From Glossina fuscipes (Eukaryota; Arthropoda; Insecta; Diptera; Glossinidae): a stretch of DNA of 64,000 bases. The stretch spans positions 34,526,033-34,590,032 of the forward strand of contig NW_023998415.1 of NCBI RefSeq assembly GCF_014805625.2, given 5' to 3'. Below, piece after piece: positions 37,955 to 49,812 of the stretch (positions within the stretch are counted from its first letter, which is position 1; each line of letters opens with the position of its first letter). Below the pieces are notes generated by a model. It saw only the letters and a list, made by a program, of their open reading frames with translations, made no database searches and was not told the DNA's origin. The position numbers and the translations under genes were made by a program.

Positions 37955-38254
37955 TCAGTAAGACGAATGACCTTGGTGAATAAGGTCATTGAGAGTAAGT
38001 GGTTTCTTGAAATAATGACACAATGCGTCAACATAACCCCAAAGCAAAAAGTCCAACAAAGTTATATGGCAAGACCTTTGCGGCAAATATCTGAAAGCGT
38101 TTCTGTAGATTCCACGATCATTGAACTTTCCTTTCAACGAATTGAATGATTTTGTCACGAAATGTGTGGCATGTTGCACCATTTGGTTGCAGGCAACCCG
38201 TAGCTTTATTGCTTCCGTAATAAGGTTTAATAATTTGATCCAAATCTCAATCAA
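37955..38254 (-). pseudogene. Mariner-type transposase fossil
   Basis: A 99-codon open frame holds LPQRSCHITLLDFLLWGYV and upstream VQHATHFVTKSFNSLKGKF. These match the C-terminal catalytic half of insect mariner/Tc1 DDE transposases (QDGATxH...PPRSCDxTPLDFFLWGYVK). The Asp of QDGAT and the Asp of SCDxTP are both replaced by His. The copy breaks at a TA microsatellite upstream (38273-38296), so it is inactive. Confidence 0.65.
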
Positions 38255-38815
38255 AAATGTATCTGATAAACATATATATATATATATATATATATATCCA
38301 TATTATCTATACATAATTGCAGAGTCCAAATTAGTTAGAAATTACGGGCGTCCTTAACATGGAAAATAATATGCAGAAAAGTAAATGCAAAAAAAAGATG
38401 TCAAAATTTTAATTTTTTTTGTGCAAAATATGTTATTCCATTTTGCATATAATACGCGCGGCCCGCATTCTCTCAACAATTGCCGAGTACTGTTTTCGAT
38501 ATTGAAATAGAAATGAAAAGTTTGATGCATACATTCGTCATCTAAGTTCCATTATGGAGACCTGATCCATAGATCCACAAACCATTACTGTACTGTCGTC
38601 AAATGAATAGTGGGATCTTTAGACCATATGATTTGAAGCAAGGCGGCGCTTATTATACCCTACACTATACTTGTGGTGCACGTGTGTATTCAGTTTGCGC
38701 GAATCTATATAATATTCAGAAGGGCGTGAGATAGACTCACTAGACCGGAGACCCAGTGATTCTCAATCGAACTAAGCTGGCCTATCTATCTAAACGTCTG
38801 TGTTCTCTATCCGTT

Positions 38816-38940
38816 CGGATCACTTTTTCAACCACTGCTCATATAAAACCTTATCTTGAGAACTCCTTGCACAAATAACTGTATCATGGGTAATGGTGTA
38901 AGGTATTTAATGGTGGGCCATGGCCTTCTATAATGTTTTT
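38816..38940 (+). repeat. Dispersed repeat family R2, copy 1
   Basis: Shares GGATCACTTTTTCAACCACT with copy 2 (21 identical bases including the preceding C), followed in both by xxxTATAxxxCCTTAT and, about 90 bases on, TTTAxTGxTxxxCCATGG. Diverged non-coding repeat. Confidence 0.5.
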
Positions 38941-39613
38941 GCTCGCTAATGCGGTTATATTCATAAATTGAAAGCAGCCGAACGAATTCAAGGTCGGTTC
39001 TTGAAACGCGACTGGAATTGGAGCGAATTGTAAGCCGCGGCATCTGTTATACATTTGCGACAGTTGACAAGAAAATCGGGAAACGTTCAATTATTATTAT
39101 TAAATCTCTTAGTAACTCAGTTGTCTTGAACGGCCAACTAATATGGTCATAGCTAACGATATAGTTTATAAAGTATATTGTTATTCAGTGCGTGTGCGTA
39201 TCTACTCAAATTTCCTACAACATATAGTTGTGATTAGTTTTGGAAATTAAACGACTCGAACACTTTGTCACGCTTAACTGTAGCACATTAACGAAGTTCG
39301 ACTCAAATAACAAACCATGGATAATCACGTTCTTGTCAATCGCGCCTTCTAAGTAAATATCATTTATGTATACATGCTATCCGTCATTCATTCAAAAACG
39401 AAGCGTACAACATTATGTTTTTAGGGATAGAAATTTCTGTATTTAGGTGTTTTGCTAAGCCGGTCGTTACTTATTTGAAATGAAGATAAGTACGTTTTCA
39501 TTCCTAGAAATAGGCCCTAACAGGCACAATCAGAGCAGAATAAGAGCAGTTTCCGTATACTGTCGTATACTTTAAACCACAACAACTGTTTAATATAAAA
39601 CAAACATACGTAC

Positions 39614-39617
<4 letters not shown>

Positions 39618-39673
<56 letters not shown>

Positions 39674-39785
39674 ATATCGTTTGTAGATATGTACATGTAT
39701 GTTCTTATGCATGCATGTGTATACAGTAAACCTAACGTTTATGCAATAATAATAATAATGATAATAATAATAATAATAATAATAA
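39618..39785. repeat. (TA)n followed by (AAT)n
   Basis: A perfect TA run (39618-39665) is followed by GT/CAT-rich sequence and an (AAT)n then AAG run to 39797, just before the candidate leader exon at 39856. Confidence 0.9.
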
Positions 39786-39855
39786 GAAGAAGAAGAAAAA
39801 GTGCCTGAAAAAAGGAAACGAATTTCATTTAATATAATTACAGTTACTCACTCAC

Positions 39856-39892
39856 CCTTATCGAGTCAGATGTTACGCTTGCGACACAACAG
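39856..39892 (-). other. Candidate non-coding leader exon (37 nt)
   Basis: A long pyrimidine-rich tract ending TTTTTAG and a GTGAGT donor frame 37 bases on the minus strand, 16 kb upstream of the first coding exon. Two of the three frames contain a stop inside. It is best read as an untranslated exon or chance; the open frame running through the acceptor is treated as a finding. Confidence 0.3.
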
Positions 39893-40383
39893 CTAAAAAT
39901 TGCATTGAAAAGAAAAAATAAAATTTCTGTTGAGAATTTCATGAACTTGCAGGCAAAACCGACACAGAGCAAAATTAAAATATCATATTATTTTCGATAT
40001 GTATTGTATGTTTGTTTTCATTATAAAAAAAAAAATAAAACAAAAAAAAATGCCCTTTTAAAATTAAATGTTATTTTTACCAATTACTTGTTATTATTAA
40101 TTTCTTTCTTTCTGATTGTTTGATAAATGCATTCACATTCTTGCTTTTAAAAGCCGTGAAAATAAATATAAACAAATGTTTCGTTACACACGCATGCAAT
40201 TTGTTAGTGCCGTTAATAATATTTAACTTTGTCATTAACACAATTTAATAGTTTGCGATATATATATATATATATAAATATATTTTTTTTATTTCTCTTT
40301 TTTTTACATTTTTGTTCGTTTTTTTATTTTTATATATATCTATATATATATATGTATACGTATATACATATATATATATTTTC

Positions 40384-40387
<4 letters not shown>

Positions 40388-40446
<59 letters not shown>

Positions 40447-40460
40447 TTATTATTATTATT
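40388..40460. repeat. (TTA)n microsatellite
   Basis: More than 20 TTA units with one interruption; it generates long but meaningless open frames (poly-Tyr, poly-Asn) on both strands. Confidence 0.95.
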
Positions 40461-40869
40461 CTTTATATTTATTGCATATTTGTAAAGGTGACGACGAGAC
40501 AAAACGATCGTTGCTTTAAAATGAAAATTAGAGATTAAGAAATTATCGAAGCATCCATTGCAACCATGAGGCTTAAGCATATAATAACAGTTATTGGATT
40601 TTAATTAAATATTAACCAATTTTAACTTGCTTTAATATTTAATTAATTAATTTACTTATTAAGAAATTCTGCAAGAACCACTTGTTGATGATGTGTGATG
40701 ATATGTTTACATAAAACGAAAGAATCGTACACAACAAGAATAATAACAAAAAATGCGAAGCGGCGAACTCTTGCTGCTGCAGCAGCAACACCACTAACCC
40801 AATCAATTTCAATCGCATTGATGCCAATAACAAAACTTAATAAAAGTATATAATACAACAACAAATACC

Positions 40870-40912
40870 ACAACAGCAGCAGCAGCAGCAGCAGCAGCAG
40901 GAGCAGTAGCAG
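40870..40912. repeat. (CAG)n microsatellite
   Basis: About 13 CAG-type units with GAG/TAG variants. Open frames through it contain stops nearby and no splice-consistent exon, so I regard it as non-coding. Confidence 0.9.
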
Positions 40913-41132
40913 CAATAACAGTATAACAAAATAGTTTAAACAGAAGAAAAAAAATAAAAGAATTGTGTTTAGTTTCAAAAAAGCAAATCTTGAACTTGAG
41001 AATATTGTTGCCGTTCGCACGTTTCTCACAATAATGATTTACAGTTTCTTCGCTCAGCACGTTTTAAACGAAAATAACTAAAATTCACTTTAGACACATA
41101 CACGGTACACATTTCGAACACACAAAGAAAGT

Positions 41133-41168
<36 letters not shown>

Positions 41169-41414
41169 GTATACATACATTACCGGGCAAACTTCAAAAA
41201 AAAAAGAAGAAAAACATGGCATTTCAATAGCACAATCAGCCAACCAAGCCGCCCAAACAGTCACAACCGGCTAACTGAATGTAAACAGCAAACAACAACA
41301 GTAACACACAATAAACGATACTAACAAATTAAAACTTCTCACACAACACAAAACAATCGCTCTCGTTGTAGCCGCTGATCTCTTCAAAATAGGAAAATAT
41401 CGGTTGTTACTCAC

Positions 41415-41447
41415 GCACCGTCGTCGTCGTCGTCGTCTTTTCAGATT
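41415..41447 (-). other. Candidate leader exon with triplet repeat (33 nt)
   Basis: CTTTTTCTTCTTTAG acceptor and GTGAGT donor enclose 33 bases that are mostly an (ACG)n triplet run on the minus strand. In phase 0 it would read a poly-Arg peptide; no start codon is present. A 5' UTR exon of the same transcription unit is possible, but splice-site lookalikes around a microsatellite can occur by chance. Confidence 0.3.
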
Positions 41448-43980
41448 CTAAAGAAGAAAAAGAAAAATATATTATTTGACTCTCCGTTCGATCGCTCCGT
41501 TAAAGCGTTAATTATCCACAATAGAACGCAAGGTAAACACACGTTAACCACCACTCTTCAGAAAGTATGTATGCAGCCATTATAACGTAACTTTATGCGT
41601 TCAACTTTATTATTCCCTGTGTGTAAATCAAACAAAAAAAAAAAAAAAACGTGTGTACGTTGTCGGCGGTTACATTTTCAACATCTTTCGGGTAAATTGT
41701 GAATTTCGCCTTCAAATAATAACACATCCGTTGCGGTACTCTGCGAATCTCCGAAGAATCTATTTTTAGATATAACTATGGAAATAGAAAAGCACGGCAT
41801 GAATTATCCGATTATGGAGACAAGTGATCATAAGGAAAAGTAGTTCACTGCTTCTAACGGTTCTTTGAAGATTTCGCAAAAACACTGTTGAGCGTGTATT
41901 GTTGTCGTCCTTAATCTTGTGTCGTCTTATCATGTCCCGCGACTTGTTGCGTCCATACTCCGTTTAATGCCCAGGGGAATCAGTTCAGCGGTTAGAGTGG
42001 CTCCCAGCAAGTTGAGAAACCCTAATACACAGTACTGCGCGTGTTTTCACCTCACCTACTAATGCAATTTTGATTGAACTGAAAACCTTTATCACGTAAT
42101 TTTTGTTCTAGCATTTTACCGTTACGGATAAAAAGACTTTCAAATATATTTGCCTATGTTTGCCTTGAATCATTTTGTGGAAGAAGTTTTCAGATTAACT
42201 GAATGAGATTTTTTGATTAACTTGAGCAAAATCTCATGTAAAGCAATCTTAGGTAGAAATTTTACAACACGGTATTCAGAAGCAATATTACCGTTCACGG
42301 CCACATATATATGCAGATACGTACACCCATCGACCCATTCACATATATATGTACATATATATATACACATCTTACGTATGTTAATAGAAGTAGAAAGGGC
42401 GGACAACTTGCGCGGATTTTGCTTTAATCGAAAATAGATTAATAAAATAGAATTCTACGTTCGAATGTTCGAATGCTTATGCCCCCATGTATATATATAT
42501 ATATACCATTGGGTTATTTGCGAGAACACAATACAAGTCGATGCACTTTTGAACTTCTCATATCCGTAGCTGACTAAAGGCCAAATTTTCGATTCATAGA
42601 TTGATGAACTGTTCCAAGTGTTTTCTATATACTGTTATGGTGTATGTGGGCCCTTGGTCTCTTAAGCTTCTCTCTTTAAATCCTTCCACTGATCAATGAA
42701 CAGTGAATAGTTGATAGTAAGCTTTTGCTGATAGAAGGTTTACGGGATTAATGCTTGATCATGATATGATTTTTGAGATCTGATGGTTCAAAGTGCACCG
42801 ATTGCTTTCATACTTCCATCATAGTTTCGATCATATAAGTGAACTATCAAAAAATCTCTTCATTGAAATGTGATAGCCAAAGAAATCGTCGAACATATTT
42901 GGTGACTGTCCCGTATACTAAAAATTGTATTGATTTAAAAAACTTTCAGTTTTCCGGAAATTTATTTTTAACCGAATCAAAGTGAGAACAAATCGATGAA
43001 TTTTAATTTTGTGTTAAAGTACAATTTTATTGACTTTTCTTTACGGCAACGTTCGCATCGCGTTACTTTACGTCAAATGAAAGAAACGCTTAAGAGTTCT
43101 CTTAGTGATACACACAACATCATTATTACGATCGATATATATGATCATTATGGCATTATGAGTAAGCAACATGCCTTTAACTGCAGCTGTTTATATAAGC
43201 AACAAAATAATATGATCCGCTTGACGTTAGGTTTTCATAGATATTCAGTTTGAGTTAATTATCTATAGAAAAACACCCAATTTTTTGTTCAAATGGCGAT
43301 CTTTTACTCTTTATGTATTTTCAAATGAAAAGTAATCCGTCTTTACTCGGTATGTAAGTATATGTAGTATATGTGGCGCGATATGGTTATATAATAATTT
43401 CAAATATTTATAATCTTAAATTTCGATAAATAAGTCGAGTGTGCTGCACTGTTGTATAATAATAAAATATTTTGTGCATAAGAATATTTATAAGAATCGG
43501 GTGTTACGGGCGTTATTCAATCGAACCGATTTTTCATTTATTAATTCGCGAAACACTATTTAAATGCTTTACGTTTATTCAATCGCTCTCCTTTTATGCG
43601 GACCTAAGTTTTATATGTGTGCACGTATGTTCATGCGTATGCAATTAGCATAAAAATTAAAATTTATCATAGTCTTGTTGACTGACAGATTATGATTATG
43701 TTTACAGTTATGATGAGGTGACTGTCATGCTATTATTTATTGACACATTTGTGGTTAGTGATTTAATTTTCAATTATAATTAATTTTTAATAAACATAAT
43801 CATGGATGTACTTAAACAATAAAATTATGCATAAATACTCTCTACTTGCAGAAAGAACGAACCAAGACCGACGAGTATAATGTGTTTGTGTGTGTACGCG
43901 TGTACGCATAAATTCATTCAAACATTTTAAATACATAAAATTATGCCCTACATCGTTTTAATGCTTGTATTATGTTCGTG

Positions 43981-44005
43981 CAGCCGTACAGCCGTACAGC
44001 CGTAC
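43981..44005. repeat. Three tandem 9-bp units (CAGCCGTAC-type)
   Basis: ACAGCCGTAC repeated in a 9-base period. It lies beside a minus-orientation CGTCCGTCC stretch (44080-44092), which may be an inverted, shorter relative of repeat family R1. Confidence 0.7.
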
Positions 44006-45065
44006 GTCGAGAATTGCTTAAGGTAAACCCTCGTTTTATTATCATCATTATACCATCATATACGTAATGAGATTGTCTCTCCGTCCGTCCCCCTGATGTT
44101 TGTCCATGTATTCTAGCGTTCGATCTACAGATCGCAGTCTTGGAAACGTTATCGATGAAATTTTTTACACTCACGTGCCTTGACCGTCGGATGAACGCCG
44201 TTGAAAGTGGATTGGATCCGAGCAACTTTTCGACAACTTTCCAAAAAATTGCAATTTTCAAAATTCCACTAAGCGAATCGGTGAGAAAATTGTTGTGAAA
44301 AATCTGAATCGGATGAAGCTGTATTTGCAACCGTCCCTACGAAAAGAGAACTCTTCGATGATAAAAAAGTCTAAAGGGTAATTTGGCGTAGAGATTGAGC
44401 TCACCTTAGATCCATTTTTGGCATCCCGTCCCATATCAGGCTTTTAAACAAATACAAACTCTTAACTGTGGAAAAGTTTTAATTTGTTAGTATATTTAAT
44501 AAAGAAAATTTATTAAAAAAAATAATTTGATGTAAAAATTAATTTGGGCAAATTTGTAGCCCGTCAATCTGTTTCTTGGACACCATGTCATATATAGATT
44601 GCTATGAACGGTAAGGCCTTTCGAAAGAGATTTCCCCTTTCAATATTTTACGATGAAAATTGTTTCACAAGAGGAATATGGCAAAAAAAAAAAAAAGAAC
44701 CCCAAGTCATTCGGATCACTTAGACTACACTTTCTACATTTCGCGGATTTCTTTCTCCCATTGCCTCCGTCTACACAAGGCCTTGATTTTGTTCCTACGT
44801 TCAGAGTTATTTGTTATGCCTTATAACATTTGTGCTACAAGTTTATATTACGTTCGGTACGTATGTATGCAACAGCTAGAAGGACTTGACTTAACTTTTA
44901 TTATCGATAATACGATTCCGAATCGATTTCCGTTTGGACGTCCGTCTCGGTGCCTTGCTTTCTTATAATCAATGTATGTGACGCAATTTTTAGGATATTT
45001 TAATGAAAGTTAGTAGACCGGCACATTTTTGACCAATAACAAACGCTATTGAAAACGCCCGGGAT

Positions 45066-45195
45066 CGGATCACTTTTTCAACCACTTCCTATATAACGCC
45101 TTATTTTGAAAAGTCCTTACATGAAGTCCTTGCGGAAGTCTATTAACGGAAGTGGCGTAGGGTGTTTAGTGATAAACCATGGTGTCCTGCTCATT
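45066..45195 (+). repeat. Dispersed repeat family R2, copy 2
   Basis: The 21-base core is identical to that at 38816-38836, with the same downstream TATATAACGCCTTATTTTGA and AAACCATGG landmarks. A weaker third relative lies at 36110-36250 (CGTCTTATTT...TTTAATGATGGGCCATGG). Confidence 0.5.
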
Positions 45196-45879
45196 TTTAT
45201 GAGAAAACTTGAACATATCTTCAAGCTTGAAACTAAATGCAACATTTTCCATAGGAGAATGTGAATCTGTATTGAATATATTTTTATTGGAATTGTGCAT
45301 AAAGTTCCTTGGATGCATTAACGATTCTCGTGTGAATTAAAATTGCTCGTCTTAGCTATTTTTTCCTTCGTGTTCTTAGTTGCTATATATATCCAGTTGG
45401 TATCTGTATACGATTATAATAAACAAGTCAGGCAACTAATTTTTATGATTTCGTCATCCCGATAATAGACTGTACCTGTACCTGGGTTTTAAATTCAATT
45501 AACTATAGATAGTTTTAAATATCACCAAAGGAATGATTCGTGCGTTATGTAAACTTTATTTTAAAGCTAAACTCTTTCGAAGCGAAAACTTTCACTACAA
45601 GACTTAAACAATTATTGAAGAATTGAGAATGGCATGCGACAAGTCCTTAAAGTATAGCTAAGTTTTATCAAGACAGCGTCTTCTCATCAAAATATTCGCA
45701 GCACCAGCTTTACATTTCCCGCAATGGCGTGCGAATTCAAATAAATGCTTTGGTGAAGCAATTAATTTGGTTCCACTCGATTCTGATGAATGTTTAGCTA
45801 AGGTAGGTCGCTTATGACTTCTCTATGGTATTTCATAAATTATTTCGATTCTGAGGAATTAACCTCAGAGTGGCAATAA

Positions 45880-46193
45880 GAGAGACTTTATAGATTTGCA
45901 ACGCGGGCTATTGAATTAAAGTCAGCAGATTTCAGTAGAAATTCCGGCATATCTGCGGATTTGTATAATGAAGGAAATGAAAGATTAAAAGCTGCTTTAT
46001 TGTGCCTAAATTTTCAGGCCAAGGGGTTGCACGAAAACATTGGTAAGTAGAGCAGTTTGTATAAACATATTACGATAATGAACTGAAAGATATTGCGTTC
46101 GATGGTGCAAGTTTGTCGGCCATCCCAATAGCTTCTAAAAGGAAAGAAAGGCTTTGGCATTGTTCTCTTCGAACCGTTTACAAAGTATGAGCA
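45880..46193 (+). pseudogene. Decayed coding stretch, SMYD4/TPR-like
   Basis: Frame 45880-46050 is open for 56 codons, includes AIELKSADFSRNSGISADLY then NEGNERLKAALL, and ends at TAG just after a GTAAGT. In another frame (46068-46193) YYDNELKDIA precedes an SKRKERLWHC block. The order (Y-x-EGN helix, then Y-x-x-x-LKDI, then K-R-K-x-x-C) recalls the TPR region of SMYD4 proteins, but the ~50-residue middle is missing. Probably a truncated pseudogene; the assignment rests on short motifs. Confidence 0.3.
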
Positions 46194-46536
46194 GATTATA
46201 GCTTCCAGTGGTGAACGTGAACTGGCCGAAATGCAACTATACAGTTGGCCTTAATTTGGATAAAAATTGTTTAGACCAATGACAATAAAATGAATATCAT
46301 CAACGATCGATTCCTTGTATTTCTCCCCGGCTTGCTTTATTATGTTTATCAAGTGATAAAATGTTTGCATAAAATTGAAAAGCACTTTGTCCTCTTAGGT
46401 AAAAAAAACTTTTATTCCTTTCTCTTTTTTACAGTAAGTGCTATAAACATTATTGGATAGTAAACTTACGTTACGTAATACCATGACTGGTCGCTCTTTC
46501 AAAATGAAAGGTTCACGTAATCATGTAATAAAGGCT

Positions 46537-46538
<2 letters not shown>

Positions 46539-46571
<33 letters not shown>
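46539..46571. repeat. (CT)n microsatellite
   Basis: Perfect CT run. GA-type counterparts elsewhere: 31730-31763, 32932-32958, 34856-34900 and 57450-57510. Confidence 0.95.
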
Positions 46572-46573
<2 letters not shown>

Positions 46574-46869
46574 ATCAAACGTGGCCGAAACTTTTAATTG
46601 AAAAGTTAAGGTTTACTTCTGATGGTAGAAAAAACTTGAAAATTTGATGAGACATCATTTACAGTGGATTCGGTAATCTAGGCAGGTAGTTGACTTCTGC
46701 TATGAATGACAAAAAAAGAAAAAAGAGTTCCACTGCTGTAAAAGAAGAAATGGTATTGTAAGGTAATAGATTCCGGCAGTATTCGATAATAAGTTCGTAT
46801 CTTTTACAACGGTATTCGTATTATTAGGTACTTGCATCAATTTTGAGATTTTTTTCTGGCAACATGGCT

Positions 46870-47030
46870 ATGCCGTGTCGGAAGAGCGACAGTGATCCAA
46901 ACGTCGACCCATTTTCGCGCTTCTTCAACTTTGGGAGCTGCGTGCTAGCCACGCCATGCATGAGCTTGTGGTAAACAAAAAACGCCATGTTCGGTGATTG
47001 AGCTGGGTGTGGCCGCACTTCCACTCCAAC
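46870..47030 (-). pseudogene. Possible second mariner fossil
   Basis: The minus strand reads VRPHPAQSPNMAFFVYHKLM, resembling the mariner block HPPYSPDLAPCDFFLFPKLK with the catalytic Asp changed to Asn and about three residues missing. Little else around it is recognisable, so this is a weak call. Confidence 0.3.
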
Positions 47031-47428
47031 TGCAGCACTGTATCCCTGACAACTCTTGGCAAGAAAATGCGTTTTCAGTTAATTCGTGTCAACACTTTTA
47101 CATCGTTCAATCAAAAATCTACAAATGAGCCATGATGACGCAGCATCAGCGCGCTTCTGAACGTGCTTGGTGCGCTTCGGCAGCAGACTCGTTCGAAAAA
47201 ATAACAAAAGTAATGAAGATCGAAAATGCAATTTCGAGCGCTCCATGTGATTGGCGTCGGCATACACTGAAAATGGAAAGCTGTTATGTTGAGTAGGGAG
47301 GGGTCATCAATTATCGAATTTAATCGTTACATGCGTTGGCATTTCCCATTTCATCATCATTTCCACCTGCAGAAGTCGCGGGCCAAAATGCATTCAAACG
47401 CCTATTACTTTATTGCCTAATTAAGAAG

Positions 47429-48201
47429 ACAAGTAAGAAAATTATGTTCGATTGTGGATGCGTCTTTTATACCCATCGCCCGTTACCCTAAAAACGACAA
47501 AAAAAGGAAAAGAAATAAATTTTCATTTCACTGGGCGGGCCGATTTTTTAATTTTTAGAATATAAGTTTCTGTCGCATAACCTCGTGCGCATTGTGGGCG
47601 TTTACGTCATTTCCAAATTCTTTTGCAAATTTGTAGGCGATTTTTTAATTAATTTTTACGAAAGGCAGAATGTTTGCCACAGATACTACACGCTTGGGTA
47701 GACGGACAGACCAATCCAAATTTGAAATTGTCTAAAAATTTATACACTTTATGGGGGTATTTGGAACTTGTTTCTGTGCGTTATGAAGGTATTGAAAAAA
47801 TATTGAAATTTTGTTACACTGTAATATTCGATAGGCATGGTCAATTTTTTCCATTTTAATGGAGGCACTACAGCATCGCTCATAGAATATACGTTCAAAG
47901 TGTATTGCTATGGTTTGTGAGTAATGGTCAAAAAATTGAAAAACAGAGATGTTCTAAATTTACGTAGGGCTTTAGGCGTGTTTTCCGACCGATTTGGCCT
48001 CTTTTAATACCAACCTAGGTGGCAAACGTTTACAATAGACACTAAACATACGGACAGACGGACGTGGTTAAAACGATACAGAATTTGATGCCGATCAAGG
48101 ATATATATGTTTTGTAGGGTCTCTGAAGGTTCCTTCGGGCCGTTGCAAACGTCTTCACAAAATGAGTATAACGCTCATCCTTCGCTGATGGGTATAAAAA
48201 T
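47429..48201 (+). repeat. Dispersed repeat family R1, copy B
   Basis: The first 17 bases are identical to copy A. Near the start it has TTTTATACCCATCGC and at the end GCTGATGGGTATAAAA, forming inverted termini (TTTTATACCCATC against GATGGGTATAAAA). It contains the CGGACAGACGGAC landmark and CCGTTGCAAACG near the 3' end. No coding capacity is seen. Confidence 0.72.
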
Positions 48202-49781
48202 GGATATATTCGGGCATTTGGATTGCAAACAATTCCTAAACATTTTAAAATGTTAAGAAAATGATTTGAAATGCTTAGAAATCGAAACCAAGAAACACTT
48301 GCTTAAAGCCTTGATTGATGCCAGTGAGGGTTAAGTTGAGCAATTCACACGCCCGCGAATTTCGTTATGGCAGCGGTCTGCCTTTGGCGACAACCGTGTG
48401 TATGTACTTTAAATACTCTGCAATTTGTTGTCGGGCAACTTATGAACATCGCAATAAAGTTCGAAACAGTGATTGATGAGGAAGTTTTTTAAACGACGAC
48501 GATTAGCTTAGCGGTGGGACTTTAATTCAAAATAATTTTATATTTTCCCCTTACTTTTCCATATTTATTTTATTTGTTTTGTTCCATAATATATTTGAAG
48601 TTCTGAAGGCCTGAATATATCTACTAACTAACTATAATGTTGTAATGGGTATGCATATGTTCCACAAGAATTCGTTGCAATCCGCTACATAATAATCTAA
48701 TCTATCTATCCGTCAATTTTATGAAATTCATTTTTCCCCGCTATCCAACGTTCGTGACTTTTTCACAGTAAAGTTGTTTAAATATTGTGAACATTTTTTT
48801 GTCTCGAATTTCATGTATTTTTACAACAACAAACTATCTTGGTTAAAATCATAGATTGAAATACGAATGTACGCCAGTTGGATGCAATTGGTTGATATTG
48901 CATGATATGTGACATCGCCAACACCGCCATCTAGCGACGAGAGTCTCTCAACATTTTTTGCTCAAACCATTATTTAGGAGACGAATGGATGGACATGTTC
49001 CGCGGTGAACTGCAAATTACGTAGCTGCAAAAAAAACATTGATTTAATAAAAGCTAACGTAGGTAGGTCGACCTATCCCAGAAATCAACTTCTAGCACGC
49101 TAATGTAAGTCGAATATGAGATTGTGGGTGTGAAAATTTCGCCATTCAGCTCCGTTAAATAGCAATTTAACAAACTGAACAAACGGACACATCTGCTACA
49201 ATGCAAAGCCGTCGGCAAAATAAAGGGACACATCTGTTAAATTATATGCTCTTGTCTCTCTCTCCCCATATATATATATATATAGATCTATCTTTCTTTT
49301 TTTCTACCTATAGCTTCAAGCCAGAATCACTTCTGCGTCAGAAATTCGTTAAGAAATTTTTAACATGCTTTCAAAAACATATATATTGTGTAAAAATAAG
49401 AAGAAGAAAATTTTATATATGAAAGAGTTTCTGACAATTTTCATATATTAATCTTCTTTTTTTTACATTTTAAAACTATTATTATTAATGTTAATAACCG
49501 TTAAGTTCATTAAGGGAAAGAAGACACAAAATATTCGCAGAATGCACTCACACTCTGGCAAAAGTTTATAATACTATAAGAAAAGTGTAACGGATTAGTT
49601 ATAATATGATCCGTTTGTCACCCTGTAATTGAGTCGATAAAGCGGTGCATTGTTTAACTGACGGAGAATGAAAGCTTTTCATTCGTTTTCAAGAGAGACT
49701 AAAAGATACGAATCTCAAAGCTCTCTGACACAAGCTAAGTGCGTTACAAAACACATTTGTAATGAACGTTAAAGTATTACT

Positions 49782-49812
<31 letters not shown>

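Noticed and set aside
40229..41060. Long frames with poly-Tyr, poly-Asn, poly-Leu and poly-Ala
   Set aside because: They are translations of TTA and CAG microsatellites.
43838..43920. Plus-strand CTCTACTTGCAG acceptor followed by KERTKTDEYNVFV and a stop
   Set aside because: Very short, runs into a GT microsatellite, and no upstream plus-strand exon was found.
43941..44330. 129-codon minus-strand frame
   Set aside because: Overlaps a tandem 9-mer and a CGTCCGTCC repeat stretch; composition fits repeat read-through rather than a gene.
46385..46410. Plus-strand TCCTCTTAG joined to GTAAAA, ratchet-like
   Set aside because: Weak donor half (GTAAAA in an A run), and no plus-strand gene is seen.
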